A stretch of DNA of 16,991 nt, from the NCBI GenBank assembly GCA_031279495.1, contig JAITIJ010000054.1:1-16991 (forward strand). The letters run 5' to 3'. Positions 6,828-14,059 of the stretch are shown one piece after another. A model generated the notes under the pieces. The model had not been told where the DNA came from and searched no databases. It saw only the letters and a program-made list of their open reading frames with translations. Made by a program: the position numbers and the translations under genes. The stretch's first letter is position 1. Every line of letters starts with the position of its first letter. The stretch is from Holosporales bacterium (GTDB lineage: Bacteria; Pseudomonadota; Alphaproteobacteria; UBA3830; JAIRMZ01).

Positions 6828-8088
6828 TCTTTTGAGGAGAGACGCGTAGTAAACAGATGCGGTTCTGCTGCCGTTTAAGTACCTCAACGGCATATCCTGG
6901 AATGGTGCACACCTGCCCAATGTCTGGAATCTTGCGTGTATGATGCATGACTAGTCCTGCAATCGTTGCCGCTTCTTCTTCAGGAAGATCCCAGTTGAAT
7001 TGACGATTCAAATCGCGAATCAGAATCTCACCTTCTACCACAACAGATTGATCAGATTGTGTAGAGATGCCGGTTGCGGTAACGTCATGTTCGTCAACGA
7101 TTTCGCCAACAATCTCTTCCAAGATATCTTCCAGAGTGATAGCACCCATAAGTGCTCCGTATTCATCCACAACCAGAGCGAAATGTCCATGGCGGGCGCG
7201 AAAAGCTTGTAGTTGATCGAACAGAGTCGTTGATTCTGGCACGAACCATGGAGGAGAGGCCAAAGCTACAGGATCCACGTTCTTCTTAGGGTTGCTTGCA
7301 GCCTTTTGCAAGGCGCGAAAGAGTGTTTTGACATGGAGCACGCCAACAATATTCTCTCTGTTGCCCTGCCACAAAGGAATACGGCTATAGGGACATGCAA
7401 GGATCTTTTCTATCATTTCTCTGGTGCTAGCGCAGACCTCAATCATTTCTAATTTCTTGCGGTGAACCATCACCTGGCCAATAGAAACTTCATTAAGATC
7501 CAAGATGCTTTTCATCATTAGCCGCTCTTGTTCTTCCTCAGCACCGCCTGTAGCATGCAGATCGATTGCGCCACGCAGCTCATCATCTGAACAGGGGGGA
7601 TGTCCTGTGGAGAGCACTTTAATTCCAACAAGTCGTAAACTGGCGCGTGCCACGGATTCCAGAAAGCGTGTGACAGGATGTAAAACTTTGCAGAAGATTG
7701 TTAATAGTGGAGCAGAAGAAAGAGCATAGTGTACAGGGTTTTGAATAGCTACGAGCTTTGGTAAAATCTCTACATAAACAATGATAAAAAGACTGAATAG
7801 AAACGCTGTGATTGGCAAGAAAGACTCTCCTAGAAACTCTATAGCCAACCATGTTGCAACGGCTGTCACACTTTGGCTAATAAGCTGGTTTCCGACTAAT
7901 ATAGAGCTTAGTGTGAGCCCGAGATTCTCTTGTAATGTGCGCAAAACGATGGCGCGCACGTCATTTCTTCTGTTGTGGAGCTGTGCGCGCGAGACGCTGG
8001 TGACAACGGTCTCAGAAGCGGAGAAAAAGCCAGCAACACCAATTAAGAGAAGAATCAACACCAAGAAAACAGCGGGCAGAAACGTCAT
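6808..8088 (-). CDS. CNNM/DUF21-CBS-CorC_HlyC family membrane protein
   Basis: Integral membrane protein of the HlyC/CorC group, linked in the literature to magnesium/cobalt export, though transport is not proven for most members. Three parts are seen. A CNNM (DUF21) membrane domain (about 1-160) has LILLLIGVAGFFSASETVVT (11-30) and ILVGNQLISQS (63-73), then VYVEILPKLVA (104-114). A CBS pair (about 200-325) has GQVMVHRKKLEMIE (204-217), YSRIPLWQ (234-241) and ALVVDEYGALMGAITLEDIL (304-323). A CorC_HlyC domain (about 345-417) closes the protein. The ATG at 8088 has GGAG seven bases upstream, better than the GTG at 8112 which has none; this gives 426 residues, normal length. It is first in an operon with rlmN. 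In many alphaproteobacteria this type of gene follows aroK-aroB next to xerD; here those genes are missing. Confidence 0.92.
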   Translation of the reverse strand: MTFLPAVFLVLILLLIGVAGFFSASETVVTSVSRAQLHNRRNDVRAIVLRTLQENLGLTLSSILVGNQLISQSVTAVATWLAIEFLGESFLPITAFLFSLFIIVYVEILPKLVAIQNPVHYALSSAPLLTIFCKVLHPVTRFLESVARASLRLVGIKVLSTGHPPCSDDELRGAIDLHATGGAEEEQERLMMKSILDLNEVSIGQVMVHRKKLEMIEVCASTREMIEKILACPYSRIPLWQGNRENIVGVLHVKTLFRALQKAASNPKKNVDPVALASPPWFVPESTTLFDQLQAFRARHGHFALVVDEYGALMGAITLEDILEEIVGEIVDEHDVTATGISTQSDQSVVVEGEILIRDLNRQFNWDLPEEEAATIAGLVMHHTRKIPDIGQVCTIPGYAVEVLKRQQNRICLLRVSPQKNAQSKR

Positions 8089-8123
8089 AGCGCTTCTCCA
8101 CGTCTTTGACACGGTGTCTCAAT

Positions 8124-8160
8124 AAAGGCTATACCCAACAAGGTCTCCTTGAGAGCCTTT
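8124..8160. repeat. nested stem-loop in the divergent gap between the CNNM/CorC gene and xerD operon
   Basis: AAAGGCT (8124-8130) and AGCCTTT (8154-8160) form a perfect 7-bp outer stem. The enclosed loop holds CAAGG (8139-8143) and CCTTG (8147-8151) around TCT, a second perfect 5-bp stem. It lies upstream of both divergent genes and touches the -35 of the plus-strand promoter, so it could be an operator or part of the 5' leader of the CNNM/CorC gene. Confidence 0.4.
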
Positions 8161-8187
8161 TGCTCTCCCTCTTGCTGATGTTATAAG
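8160..8187 (+). promoter_or_regulatory. promoter of the small ORF-xerD-accA-glycosyltransferase operon
   Basis: TTGCTC (8160-8165) and TATAAG (8182-8187) are 16 bases apart. The -10 is preceded by TGT, giving an extended -10 element (TGnTATAAG). The distance to the GTG start at 8212 is about 25 bases. Confidence 0.5.
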
Positions 8188-8211
8188 GGAATAAGAAAGA
8201 GGTAAAGTATC

Positions 8212-8352
8212 GTGCGTATCGTTGTATTTCTCGCTTCCGTTACAGCTCTTCTTATGCTTTTGGGATGGGGAGTGGCCTTTTTTGTCGGTATCCCTGCACC
8301 TGTTAGCGAAATTCATAAGGTTCTTCCTCATGAACAATTCCGCCAAAAGTAA
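8212..8352 (+). CDS. 46-residue single-pass membrane protein overlapping xerD
   Basis: I do not recognise this small protein. It begins with a GTG preceded by AAGAGG eight bases upstream and ends at a TAA inside xerD, overlapping that gene by 23 bases. The sequence begins MRIVVFLASV and has one hydrophobic span (about residues 2-25), followed by a short polar tail (PAPVSEIHKV, then LPHEQFRQK). This predicts one inner-membrane anchor with a small soluble end. The good ribosome site, extended -10 promoter and overlapping junction with xerD argue that it is real and couples translation into xerD. It may be a small conserved protein, or only a leader ORF whose translation sets xerD level. Similar short membrane ORFs before alphaproteobacterial xerD seem to occur, but I recall this only loosely. 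Confidence 0.6.
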   Translation: MRIVVFLASVTALLMLLGWGVAFFVGIPAPVSEIHKVLPHEQFRQK

Positions 8353-9289
8353 GCTTTCTCGGCATGACGCTCAGCAGACATCTCATATTGTCCTTGCGTT
8401 AGAGCCATTTTTTGAAATGCTTATCGTGGAGCGAGGTGTTTCTTCTAATACGCATGCGGCGTATCGATCTGATCTTATTGACTTCCTTGTGTTTTGTCGT
8501 TTTGCTGAGGATCAGACGATTACTCATGTAATGACAGAAGAGAACATTCGGAACTACTGTGGCTATCTGACGCGACAACAGATGAGTTCCGCGACAATCC
8601 ACAGGCGCTTGTCTGCCATTAAGCAGTATTGCTTATTTTTGGTACAAGAAGAGATACTTCCTTCAGATCCCATGCAATTCTTAACACGACCTGCAAAAGG
8701 AAAACGCCTGCCGCGCATTTTATCAGAACAAGATCTAAAGCTTTTGTTCGAGGCCGCTCAAATCTTGCCACCTACAGAACGCACGCGCGCCCTGGTAATG
8801 CTTTCTCTTCTTTATGGAAGCGGATTGCGCGTCAGCGAGCTCGTTTCTCTCCAATGGGGAGCAATTGAGCGCGATGGCGCCTTTTTGCGCATTAGGGGGA
8901 AAGGCAACAAGGAACGATGCGTGCCTCTTTGTACGCAAGCACGCGGTCTTTTAGGAGAATGGCACTCTATACTAGGCAAAACCCGTTGGATCTTTCCCTC
9001 GCCAATAACTGGGAAGTATCTTACGCGCCAACGTATTTTCCAGATTCTAAGAGATATCGCGTGTCGAGCGGGACTCGATCCATCTTGTCTTTCCCCTCAT
9101 GTTTTGCGACACGCTTTCGCAACACATCTTTTAGAGAACGGTGTCGATCTGATGAGTTTAAAAAAGATGTTGGGGCATCGTGATATTGCGACGACAGAGA
9201 TCTACACGCACGTCATGCCTGAGCGTTTAGCCCAAACGGTTGCAAAATATCATCCTCTTGGACGTGTAACGCGCGAGGACATCTCATGA
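8330..9289 (+). CDS. xerD: XerD tyrosine recombinase
   Basis: Site-specific recombinase that, with XerC, resolves chromosome dimers at dif near the terminus under FtsK control. The 319 residues have the N-terminal SAM-like core-binding domain (about 20-115) and the catalytic domain (about 125-305). Catalytic residues are in place: R167 (SGLRVSEL), K191 (GKGNKER), H257 and R260 (SPHVLRHAFATHLLENG), H283 (MLGHRDIATTEIYTHV) and nucleophile Y292. The SPHVLRHAFATHLLENG and IYTHV blocks favour XerD over XerC. The ATG at 8330 follows TAAGG by nine bases and lies inside the small upstream ORF. The longer open frame upstream (to 8222) belongs to the shadow of that ORF. Its stop shares the ATGA with accA. 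No partner xerC or dif site is visible in the window. Confidence 0.95.
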   Translation: MNNSAKSKLSRHDAQQTSHIVLALEPFFEMLIVERGVSSNTHAAYRSDLIDFLVFCRFAEDQTITHVMTEENIRNYCGYLTRQQMSSATIHRRLSAIKQYCLFLVQEEILPSDPMQFLTRPAKGKRLPRILSEQDLKLLFEAAQILPPTERTRALVMLSLLYGSGLRVSELVSLQWGAIERDGAFLRIRGKGNKERCVPLCTQARGLLGEWHSILGKTRWIFPSPITGKYLTRQRIFQILRDIACRAGLDPSCLSPHVLRHAFATHLLENGVDLMSLKKMLGHRDIATTEIYTHVMPERLAQTVAKYHPLGRVTREDIS

Positions 9290-10224
9290 TAATTTTTGAA
9301 TTTGAGCAAGCTGTTTTCGAACTAGAGGCGAAGATCGACGAACTTCGCCATATGACAGATGGAGGGATGAATCTTGCTCAAGAGGTGTCTCGTCTTGAGC
9401 AAAAACGAAAAACGCTTCTAACAAACATCTATGAGCGTCTTACTCCCTGGCAAAAAGTGCAAGTAGCACGTCATCCGAACCGTCCTCAGGGATTAGACTA
9501 CATTCAGTACCTTATCACGGAATATACGCCACTCGCTGGCGATCGCCTTTTTGGAGAGGACCACGCTTTGATTGGTGGTCTAGGACGATTTTACGGCAAA
9601 GCTGTTTGTGTTCTGGCTATCCATCGTGGGCACGACACAGAAGAGCGCTTATTCCACAATTTTGGCATGGCACAGCCAGAAGGCTATCGAAAAGCACAGC
9701 GGCTTATGGACTTGGCGCATAAATTCGACTTGCCTCTTATAACTTTCGTTGACACTGCTGGTGCTTATCCAGGTATAGGTGCGGAAGAGCGTGGGCAGGC
9801 AGAAGCTATAGCACGATGCATCGAAAAGGCTTTTTCTTTAAGCGTACCAACGCTTGCGGTTATCACAGGAGAAGGTGGATCAGGGGGAGCTGTAGCTCTA
9901 AGTGTTGTCGACAAGGTATTCATGCTAGAACATTCAATCTATTCTGTCATTTCTCCAGAAGGATGCGCTTCTATCTTATGGAGAAGTGCTGAAAAAGCAG
10001 CTGAAGCAGCGGCAGCACTACATTTAACGGCGCAGGATCTTCTAGCCCTCAAAGTAATAGACGGTATTATTCCAGAACCATTGGGAGGTGCTCATCGTGA
10101 CGCGAAAGCAACGACACATGCTGTTGCACAGGTCCTACAGGAAGCTCTCCAAGAGCTTGAACAAAAACCACGAGATAGGCTCACAACGGCACGAGAAGAA
10201 AAGTTTCTGTCTACAGGGTGCTGA
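9286..10224 (+). CDS. accA: acetyl-CoA carboxylase carboxyltransferase subunit alpha
   Basis: The alpha half of the carboxyltransferase that moves the carboxyl group from biotin carboxyl carrier protein to acetyl-CoA, the first step of fatty-acid synthesis; works with AccD. The 312 residues match the family (about 315-320). Signatures: an N-terminal coiled-coil region (about 5-45), WQKVQVARHPNRP (55-67), NFGMAQPEGYRKAQRLM (125-141), FVDTAGAYPGIGAEERGQAE (154-173), GEGGSGGAVAL (195-205) and SVISPEGCASILWR (220-233). The ATG overlaps the xerD stop as ATGA and has GAGGA six bases upstream, so it is translationally coupled. The neighbour order xerD-accA is known in alphaproteobacteria. No damage seen. 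Confidence 0.97.
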   Translation: MIIFEFEQAVFELEAKIDELRHMTDGGMNLAQEVSRLEQKRKTLLTNIYERLTPWQKVQVARHPNRPQGLDYIQYLITEYTPLAGDRLFGEDHALIGGLGRFYGKAVCVLAIHRGHDTEERLFHNFGMAQPEGYRKAQRLMDLAHKFDLPLITFVDTAGAYPGIGAEERGQAEAIARCIEKAFSLSVPTLAVITGEGGSGGAVALSVVDKVFMLEHSIYSVISPEGCASILWRSAEKAAEAAAALHLTAQDLLALKVIDGIIPEPLGGAHRDAKATTHAVAQVLQEALQELEQKPRDRLTTAREEKFLSTGC

Positions 10225-10236
10225 AGGAAGAGTAAC

Positions 10237-11256
10237 TTGAGCGATTCTCCGATTGATACGCCAGATCAGCAACAAAACGACCGTTGGGCAGTTATTCACA
10301 AATTCAGGACGATCGGTGATGCGATTTTTCATATGCACGCCATCCATGCTATCGCTGCTGTTGCTCCTCGGTGTCGTATTACCCTGGCTATGCCAGGTCC
10401 TATACCTGCTGCCGATTTATTCGTTGATGATCCCGCCATCGAAAAAGTAATATTTATCTCTCGGAACGCTTACTTCAAGGGACGAATTAAGAATATTTCC
10501 ATCCTGAAGCAAGAACATTTTAGACGTGTTTGGATACTGGGTGAGAGCACAAGTTATGCATTTACCGCTCTGTTCGCAGGTGTAAAAGAGCGTCTCGGGT
10601 ACGGATATAGTTTGGCTCAACGTACAGCCTTGACACACCATCTGCAGCGACCTATGCCGTGGCCTATTCCTGTAGGAGTAGCAGAGGCGTCATGGGCATT
10701 CCTAGATACATATGGTATCGCTCGTTTGCCAAATGGTCAGAAGCCTGTTTTTTCACCAGAACGGTTGCAGCAGGCATATCAGCAATACGTCTCTTTACCG
10801 CGCCCATGGATTTCTTTTGGCATCGGCGCACGTGAAGCGCGCCGCCTCTGGCCAAATACCCATTGGTGCTCTTTAGCTGAGGGTTTGCTTCAGCAGTGGG
10901 GACCAGGCACGCTGTTTCTTTGCGGTGGAGAACAAGATCGAGACAAAGCGCGCTATATAACGGATTTCTTAGGGAAAAAATCCACTGTTGTGCATGTTAT
11001 AGGGAACCCTTTATCGGTTGTAGCGAGTATCTTTCAACACACGAATGTATTTATTGGAAACGATAGCGGACTGTTCAATCTTGCTGGAGCCATTGGTTCT
11101 TGTCCCGTTATCGGATTATTTGGTGCTTCGCCCGTGTTAACGTATTTACCTCATGCGCTCTTTGTTGTGCCTCCTGATGGCGCGATATCTTCCATGCAAG
11201 CCCTTACCCCAGCTTATGTCCTACAAAAGGTTCTCCAGTATTGCCAAAGTGTATAA
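10237..11256 (+). CDS. glycosyltransferase family 9 (heptosyltransferase-like) protein
   Basis: Looks like a GT9 enzyme, the family that adds ADP-heptose and related sugars to lipopolysaccharide core on the cytoplasmic face of the inner membrane. The N-terminus VIHKFRTIGDAIFHMHAIHA (19-38) matches the family's first nucleotide-fold segment. The C-terminal half has ISFGIGAREARRLWPNTHW (192-210), GTLFLCGGEQDRDKA (224-238), and VFIGNDSGLFNLAGAIG (271-287) followed by PVIGLFGAS. The usual GPMHLA is GLFNLA here, so the common His is Asn281; the exact substrate may differ from heptose. The start is a TTG with AAGGAAG about eight bases upstream; the next in-frame Met falls inside the first conserved strand. 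The gene is 12 bases after accA and closes the operon. Length 339 is normal. Acceptor unknown. Confidence 0.85.
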   Translation: MSDSPIDTPDQQQNDRWAVIHKFRTIGDAIFHMHAIHAIAAVAPRCRITLAMPGPIPAADLFVDDPAIEKVIFISRNAYFKGRIKNISILKQEHFRRVWILGESTSYAFTALFAGVKERLGYGYSLAQRTALTHHLQRPMPWPIPVGVAEASWAFLDTYGIARLPNGQKPVFSPERLQQAYQQYVSLPRPWISFGIGAREARRLWPNTHWCSLAEGLLQQWGPGTLFLCGGEQDRDKARYITDFLGKKSTVVHVIGNPLSVVASIFQHTNVFIGNDSGLFNLAGAIGSCPVIGLFGASPVLTYLPHALFVVPPDGAISSMQALTPAYVLQKVLQYCQSV

Positions 11257-11280
11257 GGTAGGAGCGCTCTTCCTTCCTTA
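11254..11280 (+). terminator. hairpin at the end of the glycosyltransferase gene
   Basis: TAAGGTAGGA (11254-11263) and TCCTTCCTTA (11271-11280) form a 10-bp stem with one T-T mismatch and a 7-base loop; it begins with the stop codon itself. There is no tight T-run after it, so it may be a weak terminator or a 3'-end protecting hairpin. Confidence 0.42.
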
Positions 11281-11412
11281 ATATCCGCCTATATTTTAGA
11301 TTTTCTCTCCTTTCCTGGAGGTTTTCCTTATATTCCTTCGGAAGAAGGTCTCATTCTCTTGTGATGTTCAATAATATTGTTCTATTATTCTTTATTTTAT
11401 TTCATTATTTTC

Positions 11413-11441
11413 TTAACAAAAAGGTATTTGTATTTTATATA
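11413..11441 (+). promoter_or_regulatory. sigma70-type promoter in front of a gene-free structured stretch
   Basis: TTAACA (11413-11418) is separated by exactly 17 bases from TATATA (11436-11441), within a very AT-rich stretch (11370-11450) that could act as an UP element. Transcription would begin near 11448. The nearest downstream gene, ntrY, begins almost 390 bases later and has its own promoter-like boxes, so this promoter probably serves something else. Confidence 0.55.
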
Positions 11442-11447
11442 TAACAT

Positions 11448-11640
11448 AGGTTTTGGACATTGTTGCAGAGGGTATTGTTTATGAGGATTGTTGGCCTCAT
11501 TCCAAATGAGTGAATACGCTCAGAGGCATCCGCCATACTTACGCTCTATCGATCCCTCTTCTCAACCAAAGCTACAAGAAGAAAGCAATTGGAACTTTCT
11601 CTTCGTAAAGGCTCATCTCTATCTCCTAGCTGAGCCTTTA
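11448..11640 (+). ncRNA. candidate structured small RNA of about 190 nt (unassigned)
   Basis: No long ORF, but many stem-loops follow the promoter in order. ATGAGG/CCTCAT (11481-11486 with 11495-11500) makes a 6-bp stem. TGAGTG/CGCTCA (11507-11512 with 11517-11522) makes a 6-bp stem with an AATA loop and one G-U pair. An imperfect GAAGAAAG / CTTTCTCTTC stem spans 11578-11604. A perfect 10-bp hairpin closes the element at 11606-11640. AGAGGG (11467-11472) can pair with CCCTCT (11554-11559), enclosing the first two stems. A 10-codon ORF (11481-11513, MRIVGLIPNE) begins eight bases after that same AGAGGG, so a leader-peptide mechanism is an alternative. I checked by eye for tmRNA, RNase P, SRP and 6S landmarks and saw none. 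Confidence 0.4.
11606..11640 (+). terminator. strong 10-bp hairpin ending the candidate RNA
   Basis: TAAAGGCTCA (11606-11615) and TGAGCCTTTA (11631-11640) are perfect complements around a 15-base loop. The 3' arm ends in TTTA, a short U-tract within the stem, so it could terminate transcripts in either direction. Confidence 0.5.
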
Positions 11641-11780
11641 ACTTAAGCAATTTCTGAAAGAAGCCGAATAAACAGCACACAGTTTCATTTATCAATGGCA
11701 GGGTTCTACGTGAGCCCATCTTCCTTCATGCTAATGTCTTCTGACTCTTAAAGAACTGAACAGCTAACCTAATGATTCTA
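11641..11780. other. gene-free rest of the 580-bp gap before ntrY
   Basis: I see no coding signal here. One hairpin is visible: GGGTTC (11701-11706) pairs with GAGCCC (11712-11717) around TACGT, including one G-U pair. Together with the stretch from 11257 this is the longest non-coding part of the window. Confidence 0.5.
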
Positions 11781-11809
11781 TTGGCTTTAACTGCGTGGTT
11801 GCATAGAGT
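11781..11809 (+). promoter_or_regulatory. likely promoter of ntrYX
   Basis: TTGGCT (11781-11786) and TAGAGT (11804-11809) are 17 bases apart, each with four of six consensus bases. The start would be near 11817, about 20 bases before the GTG of ntrY, with GGAAGGAG in between. Confidence 0.42.
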
Positions 11810-11836
11810 ACTTTTGCCAAGTTCGGAAGGAGTAAG

Positions 11837-14053
11837 GTGAACCACCAACCAATGCGGCTTTACCATATCTTCAGACAAGCACGCGCGCGGCTCTCTAGTG
11901 GCGCAATAGTTCACCGATGGCTGTCTTATGTGTTATTCGCGCTCGCAGCCCTTTCAAGCACCTTAACGTATAGCGCTTTTTCTAAAAGCATTTTTCTTTC
12001 CGACAATCGTGTTCTGATTCTTATCTATGCCGATATTATCTTAGTATTGTGTCTTTCTTTTATCGTTGGGCAACGCTCTGTCAAATTATGGAGCGCACAG
12101 CGCCAAGGTATTCCTGGGGCGCGTTTGCACGTTCGCTTTGTCGCTATTTTCTCTTTACTTGCGATTGTTCCATCTACGTTAATGGCGTTTTTTGCGGCGA
12201 CTTTTCTTCACGGTGGACTTGAATCGTGGTTCACAGAACGCAATCAGCAAGCAATCCAAGAATCGCTGCATGTGGCAGAAACTTATTTCAAAGAACACCA
12301 GGAAACAATTATAGCTGACGCAACAGCGTTAGCCCAGCTTATCGAAACGCATTTTCCCACTGTTATTGAAGATGAGGAAATTCTCAATACAGTACTCACA
12401 AGATTTTCAACTCTAAAGTCTTTTTCTGAAGCTATCGTCTTTGATACCTCCCTTAATGTCGTTGCGCGCACGCCACTGAGTTATTCTTTAGAATTTGAAG
12501 TTTTTCAGCATCGTGAATTAGAAGAAGCCCTTCGGCAAAATGTTGTCCTGTTAACGAAATCTCCTGAGTATGTGCGTGCCCTTGTGGGGATCGATTTAAT
12601 CAATTTTAGGGCGTTTCTTTTAGTTGGACGTCCTATTGATTCAAATGTGATTGCCCATATTACAAAAGTGCGTAAAGCAGTCGCTGATTATACGCACGCT
12701 TTCTCAACGCGACGTAGTTTAGAGTTTACATTCGCGTTCGTGTTTCTCATTGTTGCTATATCGCTTGTTTTTGCTGCAATTGCGATTGCTATGAGGCTTT
12801 CTTCGCAAATTGCGCGTCCCATTGGACGCCTGATTGAGGCGGCAGAGAGTATTAAAAGAGGAGATCTTACCGTTCGTGTGCGCCTTAAAGGAGAGCAAGA
12901 TGAATTAGCTGTCTTGAGCCGCACTTTTAACGAAATGACGGAGCAATTAGGCGAGCAGCGCCACGCCTTGCTTTCCACGCACGCTCTCCTTGAGGAGCGT
13001 CATCAGTTCACAGAAAGTGTACTATTGAGCGTTTCGTCGGGCGTGATCAGTCTGGATGCCCATGGTCGTATCCTTCTTATGAACAAAACGGCAGCTCATT
13101 TCCTGCAGATGGAGGAGTCTACCTGCAAAGAGCATTTGTTGCGTGATATTGTTCCAGGATTCTTCACTGCTCTAGAAGCTTTTTTTGCTGCTGCGCCGCA
13201 TGTGCGTGACGTTTTTGAAACGGATCTGTCTCTTAGAGTGTCTGGCCAAGAACGTTCCTTCTTTCTACGTGCAACCCCTATTCATCAAGAGAAAGCTTTC
13301 AGCGGATTTGTGATAACGTTTGATGACTTGACGGATCTTATTGCAGCGCAAAAACAGGCTGCTTGGTCCGATGTTGCGCGTTGCCTAGCGCATGAAATAA
13401 AAAATCCATTGACTCCTATTCAGCTTTCTACGGAGCGTTTATTAAAAAAATATTTACCACAAATTGCAGATGGACAACAAACATTTGTGCAGCTTACTCA
13501 GACAATTGAGCGGCAAGTGGGCAATATCCGGAGATTGCTGGATGAATTTAGCCTCTTTGCACGATTCCCCAATCCAACTTTCCAGCCGTGTGATTTACAG
13601 AAAGTTTGTCAGCAAGCGATCTTTTTAGCGCAGACAACTTATTCCAATATTCGATTTACATACACTTGCAAAAGTACGTTTTCTTGTCTCATGATACAGG
13701 GAGATGACAGTCTATTACATCAGGTCATTATGAATATATTACAAAATGCGGCACAAGCTCTGGGGCGGTCTTCCCATGTGCGACAATCTTCGATTGTTGC
13801 CGTGAATCTTGCTATCCGTGGCGAAGAGATTCATGTACGTATTCGTGATAATGGCCCTGGTTTCCCTCAAGAACACCTTCGACAGTTAACAGATCCTTAC
13901 GTTACCTTTACGCAAGGAGGAACGGGCTTGGGCCTAAGTATCTCAAAAAAAGTCGTTCAAGATCATGGCGGGTCTATGCTATTAAGAAACAATAAGAGGG
14001 GCGCAGAGGTGAAGCTGGTGTTTCCTATAAGCAAGGAGAAAGGAAATCGATAG
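11837..14053 (+). CDS. ntrY: NtrY-like sensor histidine kinase
   Basis: Membrane sensor kinase of the NtrY type, which phosphorylates NtrX; in alphaproteobacteria the pair is tied to nitrogen, redox or envelope signals. Order of parts in 738 residues: hydrophobic segments at about 29-47, 59-78 and 99-123; a periplasmic region about 124-294; a fourth membrane segment about 296-319; HAMP (about 320-372); PAS (about 388-500); HisKA with WSDVARCLAHEIKNPLTPIQ (510-529), phospho-acceptor H519; and HATPase with N box IMNILQNAAQAL (631-642), G1 DNGPGF (671-676) and G2 GGTGLGLS (694-701). All kinase motifs look intact. The GTG at 11837 is four bases after GGAAGGAG; the next ATG (11852) is too far from it. 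ntrX follows after six bases. No ntrBC genes are in the window. Confidence 0.95.
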   Translation: MNHQPMRLYHIFRQARARLSSGAIVHRWLSYVLFALAALSSTLTYSAFSKSIFLSDNRVLILIYADIILVLCLSFIVGQRSVKLWSAQRQGIPGARLHVRFVAIFSLLAIVPSTLMAFFAATFLHGGLESWFTERNQQAIQESLHVAETYFKEHQETIIADATALAQLIETHFPTVIEDEEILNTVLTRFSTLKSFSEAIVFDTSLNVVARTPLSYSLEFEVFQHRELEEALRQNVVLLTKSPEYVRALVGIDLINFRAFLLVGRPIDSNVIAHITKVRKAVADYTHAFSTRRSLEFTFAFVFLIVAISLVFAAIAIAMRLSSQIARPIGRLIEAAESIKRGDLTVRVRLKGEQDELAVLSRTFNEMTEQLGEQRHALLSTHALLEERHQFTESVLLSVSSGVISLDAHGRILLMNKTAAHFLQMEESTCKEHLLRDIVPGFFTALEAFFAAAPHVRDVFETDLSLRVSGQERSFFLRATPIHQEKAFSGFVITFDDLTDLIAAQKQAAWSDVARCLAHEIKNPLTPIQLSTERLLKKYLPQIADGQQTFVQLTQTIERQVGNIRRLLDEFSLFARFPNPTFQPCDLQKVCQQAIFLAQTTYSNIRFTYTCKSTFSCLMIQGDDSLLHQVIMNILQNAAQALGRSSHVRQSSIVAVNLAIRGEEIHVRIRDNGPGFPQEHLRQLTDPYVTFTQGGTGLGLSISKKVVQDHGGSMLLRNNKRGAEVKLVFPISKEKGNR

Positions 14054-14059
14054 AACCCT

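Noticed and set aside
6828..6920. Longer N-terminus for RlmN
   Set aside because: These codons lie within the CNNM/CorC gene in another frame and do not align with the RlmN family.
11481..11513. 10-codon ORF MRIVGLIPNE as a remnant of a nucleotidyl-transferase gene such as kdsB
   Set aside because: The opening resembles IIPAR-type enzymes, but nothing continues in any frame; kept only as a possible leader peptide.
11837..11914. Minus-strand ORF over the start of ntrY (11726-11914)
   Set aside because: Overlaps the ntrY start, shows no motif and no ribosome site.
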